Below, piece by piece: positions 9,315-18,547 of a stretch of 64,000 nucleotides of DNA; within the stretch, counting starts at the first letter, position 1, and the number at the start of each line of letters is the position of its first letter. The stretch is from NCBI GenBank assembly GCA_963677755.1, contig OY782506.1, positions 62,001 through 126,000 of the forward strand, read 5' to 3'. The translations under genes were made by a program, and so were the position numbers. The notes beneath the pieces were generated by a model. That model worked only from the letters and a program-made list of their open reading frames with translations, was not told the origin of the DNA and did no database searches. The DNA is from JAIOSF01 sp963677755. Its GTDB lineage: Bacteria > Campylobacterota > Campylobacteria > Campylobacterales > Arcobacteraceae.

Positions 9315-10265
9315 TTGAAACATTTAAATACAATAGGTAGATATTGGCGAAAAAAGTATTCACAAAAAATTTTTAAAGTGCCTATTAGTATATCTGGATT
9401 TACTTGTCCAAATATAGATGGTACAGTTGCAAAAGGTGGTTGTACCTTTTGTGAGAATGAATCTTTTTCTCCTAATTTAGTAGACAAGTCAAGATTTAAA
9501 CTTAATCTTCATTCAAAAGAAAATCCATATTTAGAAAAACAACTTTTGCAACTTCAAATGCAATTTGATGCTACAAAAGAGAGATTAGAAAATAAATATG
9601 GTGCAAAAAAATTTATAGTTTATTTTCAGTCATTTACCAATACTTATGCACCCTTAGATACACTTAAAGCTCTTTATGAAAAAGCTTTAAGTTTTGATAA
9701 TGTGATAGGTTTAAGTATAGGGACAAGAACAGATAGTATCACAGAAGAAACTTTAGATTATTTGCAAAAATTGTCTCAGGATAAAGAGATTTGGGTAGAG
9801 TATGGAATTCAGTCTATTTATGACGAAACATTAGAAAAAATAAATCGTGGACATACTTTTGCTAATATAGAAGAGTGGATTTTAAAAACAAAAAAAAGAG
9901 GTCTTTTAGTTTGTGGACATATGATATTTGGACTTCCTAATGAAACGCAAGAGATGATGATTAAAGGGGTAGAAGAGTCTATAAAATTAGGTATAGACTC
10001 TATTAAATTTCACCCTTTGTATGTAACAAAAAATACATTATTAGCAAATGAATACAAACAAGGTGAATTTACCCCAATAACTGAAGAACTTTATATTGAT
10101 ACACTTGTAAAGTCTATTAAATTATTACCAAAAAATATTTCAATATCAAGGGTAACAGCAGGTATTAGTGATAGTACATTACTTGATCCCCCTTGGTGTA
10201 ATAATAAACACAATCAAATGTATAAAATTAAACAAGCATTACTAAAAGAGGGTCTAATTTATTGA
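9315..10265 (+). CDS. Radical SAM protein, TIGR01212/YhcC family
   Basis: A 316-residue protein with the cysteine cluster of this radical SAM family (CPNIDGTVAKGGCTFC near residues 26-41), which binds a 4Fe-4S cluster and S-adenosylmethionine. Other family text includes GIQSIYDETLEKINRGH and FHPLYVTKNT. The start is a TTG at 9315; no better in-frame ATG lies before the conserved cysteine cluster. Biochemical function is unsettled in this family. The 3' end overlaps the start of the downstream ThiF-family gene, so the two are translationally coupled. Confidence 0.88.
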   Translation: MKHLNTIGRYWRKKYSQKIFKVPISISGFTCPNIDGTVAKGGCTFCENESFSPNLVDKSRFKLNLHSKENPYLEKQLLQLQMQFDATKERLENKYGAKKFIVYFQSFTNTYAPLDTLKALYEKALSFDNVIGLSIGTRTDSITEETLDYLQKLSQDKEIWVEYGIQSIYDETLEKINRGHTFANIEEWILKTKKRGLLVCGHMIFGLPNETQEMMIKGVEESIKLGIDSIKFHPLYVTKNTLLANEYKQGEFTPITEELYIDTLVKSIKLLPKNISISRVTAGISDSTLLDPPWCNNKHNQMYKIKQALLKEGLIY

Positions 10266-10915
10266 TGGAAAAAAATTTAAAATATTCACGATGTGAAAAA
10301 CTTTTTGGAGATGATTTTGCAAAGTTACAAAATGCAAAAATTATTTTACTTGGTGTTGGTGGAGTGGGCAGTTTTGCATTAGATGCTTTGTACAGAACTG
10401 GTATTACAAATATTACAATAGTAGATTATGATAGATATGATGTGACAAATCAAAATAGACAAATAGGAAGTGAAGCAGTTGGTGTTATCAAAGTAGAACA
10501 CTTAAAGACACTTTATCCAAATGTAACAGCTATCAATAAAAAAATAGATAGGGAATGGATTAATGATTTTGATTTTAGCTCGTATGATTTAATCTTGGAT
10601 GCTATTGATGATATTAAAGCAAAAGTAGAGCTTATACAAAAATATCATAAAAAACTTATCTCAACAACTGGTAGTGCAAAAAGACTTGACCCAACAAAAA
10701 TAGAATATGTAAATATTTTTAAAACTTTTAATGATCCTTTTGCAAGAAAAATAAGAGATGAACTGAAAAAAGCAAGGTTTAACAAAAATTTCAAAGTAGT
10801 ATTTAGTAGTGAAAATCCAAATTGTAAGGATTTAGGAAGTTTTGTAGGAGTTACTGGAGCTTTTGGACTTACGATGTGTAGCATCGCAATTAAAAAACTA
10901 TTAAGTGAAATGTAG
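10265..10915 (+). CDS. ThiF/MoeB/TcdA-family adenylating protein
   Basis: An approximately 216-residue E1-like ATP-binding protein with the Rossmann motif LGVGGVGSFALDAL, the arginine-containing adenylation segment NRQIGSEAVG, and DAIDDIKAK. This is most like TcdA/CsdL, which forms cyclic t6A37 in tRNA, but the canonical catalytic cysteine of MoeB/ThiF is not clear, so sulfur-carrier activation is less likely. I take the ATG at 10265, which overlaps the TGA of the radical SAM gene, rather than the TTG one codon upstream. Downstream, cheV has its own promoter-like sequence. Confidence 0.85.
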   Translation: MEKNLKYSRCEKLFGDDFAKLQNAKIILLGVGGVGSFALDALYRTGITNITIVDYDRYDVTNQNRQIGSEAVGVIKVEHLKTLYPNVTAINKKIDREWINDFDFSSYDLILDAIDDIKAKVELIQKYHKKLISTTGSAKRLDPTKIEYVNIFKTFNDPFARKIRDELKKARFNKNFKVVFSSENPNCKDLGSFVGVTGAFGLTMCSIAIKKLLSEM

Positions 10916-10932
10916 ATAGAATTTAGTAAATT

Positions 10933-10938
10933 TATAAT
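10933..10938 (+). promoter_or_regulatory. Putative -10 box for cheV
   Basis: A perfect TATAAT hexamer 24 nt before the cheV start codon, with AAAAAGGA as ribosome site between. No clear -35 box, which is common for Campylobacterota promoters. Confidence 0.5.
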
Positions 10939-10961
10939 ACTTGAATTAAAAAGGAATTTAT

Positions 10962-11873
10962 ATGAGCGGAATTAGTAATAGTGTCGAGCAATTAACACAA
11001 GCTCATCTTAGAAATGTTCAACAGTTAGCTGTGTTTAGAACAGGAAATAATGATATATACGCTATTAATATAGCGAAGATTAAAGCTTTTATTATTACTG
11101 ATGAAGTATCAGTAACAGATACTCCAAAAGATACTGATGTTATTGAAGGTATTGCAACAATTAGAGGTGAACCAGTAACTTTAGTAAATCTTGATAGATG
11201 GCTTGGCTATGAAAAATTACCACTTAATGAATATAAACTAATCATCTTTTGTGAGTTCAATCATAAACAAGTTGGTTTTCTTGTAAAAGATATGGTGAAT
11301 ATTGTTGAAAAAACAACTGCTGAATTGAAAAACTCTGAAGATCAAAATTCTAAAATAACATATACAACATATGTAGAAGTTGAAGGAAAAGAGAGACTTT
11401 GTACTGTATTTAATGCAGAACAACTTTTAAGTGACATTGGTTGGACAGATATTAATGCTAGTGATTTAGATAGATATATTACAAAACCAATAAAAGCAGA
11501 TAAAAGAATTCTTGTTGCAGAAGATAGTGCTGTTGCAAGAGAAGTTTTAAATCAATTTTTGAAAAAAGCAAGAGCAAATTTTGATATTTTGCATAATGGT
11601 GGAGACTTATTAGATACTATTAAATCTATGAACCCAAATGATATAGGTTTAGTTATAACAGATATTGAGATGCCAGGAACTGATGGATATCAAGTAGCAC
11701 AAGCAATTAAAGATAATCCAGCATTAAAACATGTTCCTGTTGTAGTAAATTCAAGTATGACAACAGAAGCTGTAAAAGGAAAGATGGAAAGAATAGGTAT
11801 AGATGCTTTTGTTGGGAAAACAGATATACCATCTTTATATGATGTAGTTGTTAAATATCTTGGGTATGCATAA
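10962..11873 (+). CDS. cheV: Chemotaxis coupling protein CheV
   Basis: A 303-residue cytoplasmic protein with an N-terminal CheW-like domain (about 15-165; IEGIATIRGEPVTLVNLDRW) and a C-terminal receiver domain (about 178-303) with the phospho-acceptor aspartate at about 233 in VITDIEMPGTDGYQ and the conserved lysine in VGKTD. It couples chemoreceptors such as the two encoded in this window to CheA, with phosphorylation thought to tune adaptation. The strong ribosome site AAAAAGGA precedes the ATG. Its 3' end overlaps the convergent nuclease-like gene by 23 bp. Confidence 0.95.
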   Translation: MSGISNSVEQLTQAHLRNVQQLAVFRTGNNDIYAINIAKIKAFIITDEVSVTDTPKDTDVIEGIATIRGEPVTLVNLDRWLGYEKLPLNEYKLIIFCEFNHKQVGFLVKDMVNIVEKTTAELKNSEDQNSKITYTTYVEVEGKERLCTVFNAEQLLSDIGWTDINASDLDRYITKPIKADKRILVAEDSAVAREVLNQFLKKARANFDILHNGGDLLDTIKSMNPNDIGLVITDIEMPGTDGYQVAQAIKDNPALKHVPVVVNSSMTTEAVKGKMERIGIDAFVGKTDIPSLYDVVVKYLGYA

Positions 11874-13407
11874 TAAAATCTTTTTCTTGATATAAAACAA
11901 TTTGAATCTTTGATTTATAATTACTTAAGTGACCAGAAGTTATGGTGATACTTTCACCATCTTTTGGTCTTTTTATCTCTTTATGAAAATAAAGTTTTAT
12001 TTTTCCCCCTTTTAATCCATTTTTGAAATATAAGTACCCTTTTTTATAAATTCCTGTTAAGTTTTTAATAATATTATTTTGATATTTCAAGTCAAATAAA
12101 TTCATTTTATTACCATCAAGATAATAGTTACTATGGTTGTATGTTTTCTTTTTTTGTACAATATTTGATATTTTTTTAATCTCTTTTAATCCATTATATA
12201 AATCAATCTCTTCAACAACTAAATCATAACTCAACCCTTGTTGTAATCTATGTGAAGGTTTATAAATCATAATTGCCATATCTTTATCTTTTGTAATGAT
12301 AGCAATTTTATCAGTACGATATACGACAATAACATTATCAAGTTTGAAGTTTTTTACAGTTTGCAAATCATAAAGTTTTTTTATACTATTTACTTCTTTT
12401 TGAAACTTTTTTTCGACGGGTGATTTTTGTATTTTTGTTGAGAAACTAGCGTAAATTGGTAAATGATCTGAATATCCATGATATTTATATTTATTCCATC
12501 TTATTATTTTTTTCTTATTTAATAAATAGTTTGGTTTATACACATAAAAACTATTATGAATATATGATATCCCTTTTTTATCAAATAATCCTTTTGAAAG
12601 AATAATATTATCTGGTGTATTATATTCTCCTCTAAAAATTGTGCTAAATTTATTTTTCTTTAACTCTAACCACAAGTTATAGTGAACTTTTGAATTATAT
12701 GAGAGAATCTCTTTTTTGTGTACAAAATTTCTTTCTATGGTAGTATTGAGAATTTGATTAATACCTGTTATTCCAAAAGTATCATTAAGTTTTTTATCGT
12801 ATTTGAAAGTTTGAAACTCATTATAATTAGAATTTAAATCACCTAATATAATATAATCTTGATATTCATCTAATGTATCTATATCTTTTTTTAGTGCCAT
12901 AGCATACACTATTCGTTTACTCTCTTTGGCTCTTTTAGAACGCCAATGATTCACATAGAGTATGATATCTTTATTATCTATGGATATAGTAGATTTTAAG
13001 ATATATCGTGAATATTTGTCATATTTGTCAACTTCTATTCTTTTATTTTTTGTGATTGGAAATTTGCTTAAGATGGCAACTCCAACAGAGGAACTACTTT
13101 TTTTTAAAAATTGGCTAAATTTATATTGAGGTGTGTATTTTACTAGTGCTTCTAAAGCAATTTTAGATTCAATCTCTTGAAGTGCAATAATATCTGCATC
13201 TAAATCATTAATAACTTGTGAAATATTTTCTATTTTATTTTGAAAAGATTTTTTATTCCATGTTTTTGTATTTGGTTTATACTCTTTATATTCAGTACCA
13301 TCATAATTTAAATCGAAAAGGTTTTCTACATTGTAGGACGCAATTGTAAAATCACGAGCATCAAGATAAAATGAAAATACAAATATAAGTATATATAAGA
13401 TTTTCAT
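11851..13407 (-). CDS. Secreted endonuclease/exonuclease/phosphatase-family protein
   Basis: A 518-residue protein with an N-terminal signal segment (KILYILIFVFSFYLDA). Catalytic motifs of the EEP (DNase I-like) fold are all there: SYNVENLFD, ALQEIES, the HWRSKR histidine, ILGDLNSNY and GYSDHLPI. It would cut nucleic acid or phosphoesters in the periplasm or outside. A C-terminal part of about 170 residues beyond the catalytic domain contains a beta-rich segment (LSYDLVVEEIDLYNGLKEI) that may be an OB-like fold as in some extracellular nucleases; this is a weak inference. It is 15 nt downstream of alaS. The substrate is unknown. Confidence 0.82.
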   Translation of the reverse strand: MKILYILIFVFSFYLDARDFTIASYNVENLFDLNYDGTEYKEYKPNTKTWNKKSFQNKIENISQVINDLDADIIALQEIESKIALEALVKYTPQYKFSQFLKKSSSSVGVAILSKFPITKNKRIEVDKYDKYSRYILKSTISIDNKDIILYVNHWRSKRAKESKRIVYAMALKKDIDTLDEYQDYIILGDLNSNYNEFQTFKYDKKLNDTFGITGINQILNTTIERNFVHKKEILSYNSKVHYNLWLELKKNKFSTIFRGEYNTPDNIILSKGLFDKKGISYIHNSFYVYKPNYLLNKKKIIRWNKYKYHGYSDHLPIYASFSTKIQKSPVEKKFQKEVNSIKKLYDLQTVKNFKLDNVIVVYRTDKIAIITKDKDMAIMIYKPSHRLQQGLSYDLVVEEIDLYNGLKEIKKISNIVQKKKTYNHSNYYLDGNKMNLFDLKYQNNIIKNLTGIYKKGYLYFKNGLKGGKIKLYFHKEIKRPKDGESITITSGHLSNYKSKIQIVLYQEKDFIMHTQDI

Positions 13408-13422
13408 TTTGATTTTTTTGGT

Positions 13423-15978
13423 TTAGATATTGCTTTTTAAGTACTCTAAAGCTTTCTCTTTTGCTTCTTGTATTTTAGATGGATCTTTTCCTCCAGCTTG
13501 TGCGAAGTCTGGTCTTCCACCACCTCCACCACCAACGATTGGAGCGATTGCTTTTATCCAATCACCAGCTTTTATTGAAACATCTTTGACACCAGCTACA
13601 AGTAATACTTTCCCATCTTTTTCTTGAAGAAGTAATGTTGCTACTTTTTCATTTGCATTTTTCATATCATCAACAAATTTTTTCAAATCACCTTGTGGTA
13701 CAATATCAACAACAACTTTGATACCATCAATCTCTAACTCATTTAGCGGAGTTACTACATTTTCATGTACCTCTTTTATCTCATTTTTAAGTTGTTTAAT
13801 TTGTTCTTTTAATTTTGTGATACCTTGAATAATATCTTTATTTTTAACTTCATTTTCAACTTCAGAGATTCTTCTTAAGGCGTCTTTTGCATAATTAATT
13901 GCTGAAAGTCCAACTACAGCTTCTATTCGTCTAACTCCAGAACTTACACCACTCTCTTTGACTATATAAAAACTTCCTATATCTGCTGTATTTTGCACAT
14001 GTGTTCCACCACAAAACTCAACACTTACATCACCAAATTCTACAACACGAACCATTTCACCATATTTTTCACCAAACATAGCAATAGCCCCTTTGTTTTT
14101 GGCTTCTTCTATAGGTAACTCTTCTATACTTCCAGCTAATCCTCTGGCAATCATAGAGTTTACTAAATCTTCAACTTCATCAAGTTGCTCTTGTGTCATA
14201 GCTTTTGCATAGGTAAAGTCAAATCGTAATCTTTTGTCATCATTTAAACTACCAGCTTGAGATACAGTATCACCTAAAACCATTTTTAAAGCACTTTGAA
14301 GTAAATGTGTAGCACTATGATGTTTTGCTACTTCACCTCTATTTACAACAACAGCAGATACAGTTTCTCCAACTTGTAAAGAAGAAGTTTCAATTTTTAC
14401 TTTAGAGATATTAAGCCCATGTAGTTTTTTAGTCTCTTCTATAATAGCAATATGTTGATCATTTTCTAAAGCACCAACATCACCCTCTTGTCCACCACTT
14501 GTTGCATAAAATGGTGTTCTATCTAAAACTACCCATCCTGTTTGTTTTTCCTCTAAAGTATCTATTTGTTTAAAATCAAGACTTAGTAGGGCTATAATTT
14601 TACTAGTAGAGCGAATGTGGTTGTATCCTATAAATTCATTAAGTCCAATTTTGTCTAATAACTCTTTGAATTCACCCTCATTAAGTTCATCACCACTCCC
14701 TTTCCAAGCAGCTTTTGCTTGTGTCTTTTGTCTATTCATACAAGAGTGAAATGTATTTATATCTACTTTTAAACCTTTATCTTTTAACATATCCTCTGTT
14801 AAATCAAGTGGGAAACCATGAGTATCATATAAAGTAAATGCAACTTCTCCACTAAATACATCTTTAGTATTTTTTAACTCGGCGTTAAAAAGTTCCATTC
14901 CACTTGTAATAGTTTTAAAGAATCGTTCCTCTTCTAAGGCAATTTGCTCTTTGATATATTCTTTTTTCTCTATAAGATCAGGATATGCTGTTCCCATCAT
15001 CTCGCAAAGAGTATCGACAAGTTGTCCCATGAAAGCTACTCTAAAGCCAAGAAGATATCCATGTCTTACAGCTCGTCTTAAAATTCGTCTTAAAACATAT
15101 CCTCGTCCAACTTTATCAAAAAGTATCCCTTGTGAAAGCATAAAAGCAACAGTTCTTACATGATCTGCTATAACTCTAAAACTCCCTATATTTGTATCAT
15201 TACATTCTGTACTACTAATTGATTTTAATTTATCAATTAGTGGAGAAAATGCACTACTATCAAAGTTATTAAACACACCTTCTTTTATCGCTATAACTCT
15301 TTCAAGTCCCATACCTGTATCAATAGAAGGTTTAGGAAGAGGATTTAGTGTTCCATCAGAGGCTCTATCATATTGCATAAATACAAGATTCCAAATCTCT
15401 AAAAACCTGTCACCTTCTCCACCCATTTTATCTTCGCTACTATTAAACTTTTCAGCACCTTGATCATAAAAAATTTCACTACAAGGACCACAAGCACCAG
15501 TATCTCCCATAGACCAGAAATTATCTTTATCTCCAAATCTCATAATTCTATCTTCACTAATGTGCTTTTTCCAAAGTTCATAAGCTTCATCATCACTATT
15601 ATGTATAGTTACCCAAAGCTTTTCAACAGGAAGTTCAAGATTTTTAGTTATAAACTCCCAAGCATTTGCAATTGCATCTTCTTTAAAATAATCGCCAAAA
15701 CTAAAATTTCCTAACATCTCAAAAAGAGTATGATGGCGTGCTGTATAGCCTACATTTTCAAGGTCATTATGTTTCCCACCAGCTCTTACACATAGTTGAC
15801 AACTTGTAGCTCTTGGTATTTTGGGCGTTGGTATTGCACCTGTAAATATATCCTTAAACTGAACCATTCCTGCATTTGTAAATAATAGTGTCGCATCATC
15901 TGGAACTAGTGGTGCACTTGGTATAATTTCATGCCCTTTTGAAGCAAAAAAATCTAAAAACTCTTTTCTTATATTCAT
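13423..15978 (-). CDS. alaS: Alanine--tRNA ligase
   Basis: An 851-residue class II aminoacyl-tRNA synthetase charging tRNA-Ala. Visible in order: the catalytic core (FTNAGMVQFKDIFTG, RHHTLFEMLGNFSFGDYF, DTGMGLERV), the tRNA-recognition region, the editing domain with zinc-binding motifs HHSATHLLQSAL and EFCGGTHVQNTADIG, and the C-terminal glycine-rich domain (VGGGGGGRPDFAQAGG). Length is normal. ATG start at 15978. It shares the minus strand with the downstream nuclease-like gene and diverges from trxA. Confidence 0.98.
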   Translation of the reverse strand: MNIRKEFLDFFASKGHEIIPSAPLVPDDATLLFTNAGMVQFKDIFTGAIPTPKIPRATSCQLCVRAGGKHNDLENVGYTARHHTLFEMLGNFSFGDYFKEDAIANAWEFITKNLELPVEKLWVTIHNSDDEAYELWKKHISEDRIMRFGDKDNFWSMGDTGACGPCSEIFYDQGAEKFNSSEDKMGGEGDRFLEIWNLVFMQYDRASDGTLNPLPKPSIDTGMGLERVIAIKEGVFNNFDSSAFSPLIDKLKSISSTECNDTNIGSFRVIADHVRTVAFMLSQGILFDKVGRGYVLRRILRRAVRHGYLLGFRVAFMGQLVDTLCEMMGTAYPDLIEKKEYIKEQIALEEERFFKTITSGMELFNAELKNTKDVFSGEVAFTLYDTHGFPLDLTEDMLKDKGLKVDINTFHSCMNRQKTQAKAAWKGSGDELNEGEFKELLDKIGLNEFIGYNHIRSTSKIIALLSLDFKQIDTLEEKQTGWVVLDRTPFYATSGGQEGDVGALENDQHIAIIEETKKLHGLNISKVKIETSSLQVGETVSAVVVNRGEVAKHHSATHLLQSALKMVLGDTVSQAGSLNDDKRLRFDFTYAKAMTQEQLDEVEDLVNSMIARGLAGSIEELPIEEAKNKGAIAMFGEKYGEMVRVVEFGDVSVEFCGGTHVQNTADIGSFYIVKESGVSSGVRRIEAVVGLSAINYAKDALRRISEVENEVKNKDIIQGITKLKEQIKQLKNEIKEVHENVVTPLNELEIDGIKVVVDIVPQGDLKKFVDDMKNANEKVATLLLQEKDGKVLLVAGVKDVSIKAGDWIKAIAPIVGGGGGGRPDFAQAGGKDPSKIQEAKEKALEYLKSNI

Positions 15979-16108
15979 TCTTTTTTATCCGTTTTTTTAT
16001 TTGTATAGTTATTTTACCAAAAATATCATTTATAGTTCGTTATAAAAAGTTTATTTAAAGAAAAAGATTGTACAATTTTCCAATAAAACAATACAAAAGG
16101 ATAATTAT

Positions 16109-16426
16109 ATGGGTAAATATATTGAATTAACAAATGACAACTTTGAAGCGTCAACATCAACTGGTGTTGCATTAGTAGATTTCTGGGCTCCATGGTGTGG
16201 ACCTTGTAGAATGATCTCTCCAGTAATTGAAGAATTAGCTGAAGAATTTGAAGGGAAAGCTGCAATTTGTAAAGTAAATACAGATGAGCAACAAGAACTA
16301 AGTACAAAATTTGGTGTTAGATCAATCCCTACAATAGTTTTTATGAAAGATGGTGAAGTTGTAGATACTATGGTTGGTGCTGCTTCAAAACAAGCATTTA
16401 CTGATAAACTAAATAGTTTATTATAA
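16109..16426 (+). CDS. trxA: Thioredoxin 1
   Basis: A 105-residue cytoplasmic thioredoxin with the classical active site WAPWCGPCRMISP (Cys30/Cys33), the cis-proline segment RSIPTIVFMKDG and normal length. It is reduced by TrxB (6203-7132) and donates electrons to ribonucleotide reductase, peroxiredoxins and other targets. An AAAGGATAA ribosome site precedes the ATG. A strong intrinsic terminator follows directly, so it is probably a single-gene transcript. Confidence 0.97.
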   Translation: MGKYIELTNDNFEASTSTGVALVDFWAPWCGPCRMISPVIEELAEEFEGKAAICKVNTDEQQELSTKFGVRSIPTIVFMKDGEVVDTMVGAASKQAFTDKLNSLL

Positions 16427-16449
16427 TTTTATAATTTTCATAATTAAAA

Positions 16450-16486
16450 AGGGATTTTAGAGTGAAACTCTAAAGTCCCTTTTTTT
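16450..16486 (+). terminator. Intrinsic terminator after trxA
   Basis: A near-perfect hairpin with arms GGGATTTTAGAGT and ACTCTAAAGTCCC around a GAA loop, followed by eight T residues. It lies 24 nt after the trxA stop. Confidence 0.93.
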
Positions 16487-16508
16487 ATAACTGTACAAAA
16501 GGATAAAA

Positions 16509-16829
16509 ATGTTTACTATGGGTGCAAAACTAGAGGGTGATAGCTGGGAAACTAGTAGGTTAAAAGACCCTAAAAAACTTACAGAAAAAATCGAAAAAAA
16601 TCAACATCAATTAGTTTTTACATTTGAAAAAAGAAAAGGAAAACCAGTAACTTTAGTGGGAAGATTTTTTTTAAATATGAATGAAAAAAAAGAGATATTA
16701 AAACTTCTGAAAAAAAAGCTTGGGTCTGGTGGAACAATCAAAGATGAATGGATAGAGATACAAGGTGACAAAAAAGAAAAAATCATAGAAGTACTTGAAG
16801 CTGACGGTTGGAAGTTTAGAAAAAAATAA
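16509..16829 (+). CDS. SUI1/YciH-family translation initiation factor-like protein
   Basis: A 106-residue protein whose second half carries the SUI1 (eIF1-like) pattern KLGSGGTIKDEWIEIQGDK followed by IIEVLEADGWKF. Homologues (E. coli YciH) affect start-codon selection fidelity, but the bacterial role is still poorly defined. ATG start with an AAAGGATAAAA ribosome site. It is followed 9 nt later by nnr, suggesting one transcript with nnr, cutA and thiG. Confidence 0.85.
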   Translation: MFTMGAKLEGDSWETSRLKDPKKLTEKIEKNQHQLVFTFEKRKGKPVTLVGRFFLNMNEKKEILKLLKKKLGSGGTIKDEWIEIQGDKKEKIIEVLEADGWKFRKK

Positions 16830-16838
16830 GGAGTAGTT

Positions 16839-18239
16839 TTGCAAAAAGTTTTTAATGAAGTAAATTCTTTAGATCAAAAATGTTATGAAAAATATCTTTT
16901 AAGTGAAGATATTCTTATGGAACATGCTGCAACTTCTATGATGAATTTTATAGAAAAAAACTTTCATCAACATAATGAAGTTTTAATAGTATGTGGAAGT
17001 GGGAATAATGGTGCAGATGGCATTACTCTTTCGCGTCTTTTGTGTGGTATGTTTAATGTTACACTCTATATTGTAAAAAAACCCAAAACAGATATAGGGA
17101 AACTACAACTCAAGAGAGCTTTAAAGGTTGGAGTTCAATGTATAGATAGTAACTCAAAACTCGAAGAGAAGTATGATGTAATAGTAGATGCATTATTTGG
17201 AAGTGGCTTTGCTAAACAAATGAATCAAGAATATGTTGATGTAATTAAACAGTTGAATAATATAGAAGGATACAAATTAGCTTGTGATATCCCTAGTGGT
17301 ATTAACACTCAAGGGCAAGTAAATCAGATTGCTTTTAAATCAGATACAACTATTACAATGGGAGCTTTGAAAAAATCTCTTTTTTTAGATGAAGCAAAAG
17401 ATTATATTGGAGAAATTATAGTATCTGATTTGGGAGTAAATCGAGAAATATATGAGAATAATTCAGATTTATGTATATTAGATATTGATGATTTACACTT
17501 ACCATTACGAGATCAATCGAATACACATAAGGGGAAATTTGGTCATCTTTCTGTAATTGTTGGTCAAAAAGCAGGTGCTGGAATATTGTGTGCAGATGCA
17601 GCATTTAATTTTGGTGTAGGTTTAGTCAGTGTAATAAATCATAAACAATATCAACTTCCCTATCATATTATGCAAGACCATAAATTGCCAAAAAATACAA
17701 CAGCTATAGCTATTGGTATGGGACTTGGAAATTATGAAAAAAATGAAATCTTAGAGATACTTAATAAAAATATACCAAAAATTATTGATGCGGATATGTT
17801 TTATGAAAAAGATATTAAAGTGGTATTAGAAAAAGGAGATAGTGTACTTACTCCCCATCCAAAAGAGTTTTGTTCATTATTAAAAATAGTTGGTATTGAA
17901 GAGATAGATGTAGTTACCTTACAAAAAAATAGATTTACATATGTACAAAAATTTTGTGCAAAATATCCAAAAGTGGTTTTACTATTAAAAGGGGCAAATA
18001 CAATTATAGCTCAAGATAAAAAAATGTATATAAATCCTCATGGAACTAATAAATTGAGTTTTGGTGGAAGTGGTGATGTATTAGGTGGGTTTATTGGTTC
18101 TTTATTAGCACAAGGATATAGTTGTGTTGATGCTGCAATAAATGGATCTCTAGCTCACTGTATATCAGCTTTAAAGTATAATAAAAATAACTATTCAATG
18201 ACACCCGAAGATTTAATAGAAGGTATTAAATCTTTATGA
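16839..18239 (+). CDS. nnr: Bifunctional NAD(P)H-hydrate epimerase / dehydratase
   Basis: A 466-residue two-domain repair enzyme. The N-terminal YjeF_N epimerase domain (about 1-210) has GSGNNGADGITLSRLL; the C-terminal ADP-dependent dehydratase (ribokinase-like) domain (about 225-466) has TPHPKEFCSLL and the LSFGGSGDVLGGFIGSLL signature. Together they restore damaged NADHX and NADPHX. The start is TTG at 16839 behind AAGGAG. It overlaps cutA by 4 nt at the 3' end, so translation is coupled. Confidence 0.94.
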   Translation: MQKVFNEVNSLDQKCYEKYLLSEDILMEHAATSMMNFIEKNFHQHNEVLIVCGSGNNGADGITLSRLLCGMFNVTLYIVKKPKTDIGKLQLKRALKVGVQCIDSNSKLEEKYDVIVDALFGSGFAKQMNQEYVDVIKQLNNIEGYKLACDIPSGINTQGQVNQIAFKSDTTITMGALKKSLFLDEAKDYIGEIIVSDLGVNREIYENNSDLCILDIDDLHLPLRDQSNTHKGKFGHLSVIVGQKAGAGILCADAAFNFGVGLVSVINHKQYQLPYHIMQDHKLPKNTTAIAIGMGLGNYEKNEILEILNKNIPKIIDADMFYEKDIKVVLEKGDSVLTPHPKEFCSLLKIVGIEEIDVVTLQKNRFTYVQKFCAKYPKVVLLLKGANTIIAQDKKMYINPHGTNKLSFGGSGDVLGGFIGSLLAQGYSCVDAAINGSLAHCISALKYNKNNYSMTPEDLIEGIKSL

Positions 18240-18547
18240 AGCTAATAATAATAAAAACAACATTTGATAATAAAAAAGAGGCAAAAAAAGTAGCGAAATT
18301 GTTAGTACAAGAAAAATTATCCCCATGTGTTCAAATAACAAAAATAAAGTCAATATATAGTTGGAATAATAAACTTTGTGAAGATAAGGAATACTTACTC
18401 TCAATAAAAACTAAAAAACAACATTACAAAAAGATTCAAAGGAAAATTAAAGAGAATCATAGCTATGATTTGCCTCAAATATTAGCTATAAATATGGTAA
18501 AGACAAGCTACGAATATAAACATTTTATAAAGGAAAATACAATATGA
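18236..18547 (+). CDS. cutA: Divalent-cation tolerance protein CutA
   Basis: A 103-residue cytoplasmic protein, typically a trimer. CutA motifs are visible: EAKKVAKLLVQEKLSPCVQI, SIYSWNNKLCEDKEYLLSIKT and NHSYDLPQILAI. Family members bind copper and other divalent ions, but their physiological function is still argued over. Start and stop codons overlap nnr upstream and thiG downstream by 4 nt each, showing tight translational coupling. Confidence 0.93.
   Translation: MKLIIIKTTFDNKKEAKKVAKLLVQEKLSPCVQITKIKSIYSWNNKLCEDKEYLLSIKTKKQHYKKIQRKIKENHSYDLPQILAINMVKTSYEYKHFIKENTI

Noticed and set aside
16026..16307. Minus-strand open frame across trxA
   Set aside because: It is antisense to the clear thioredoxin gene and has no domain, ribosome site or codon pattern of its own.
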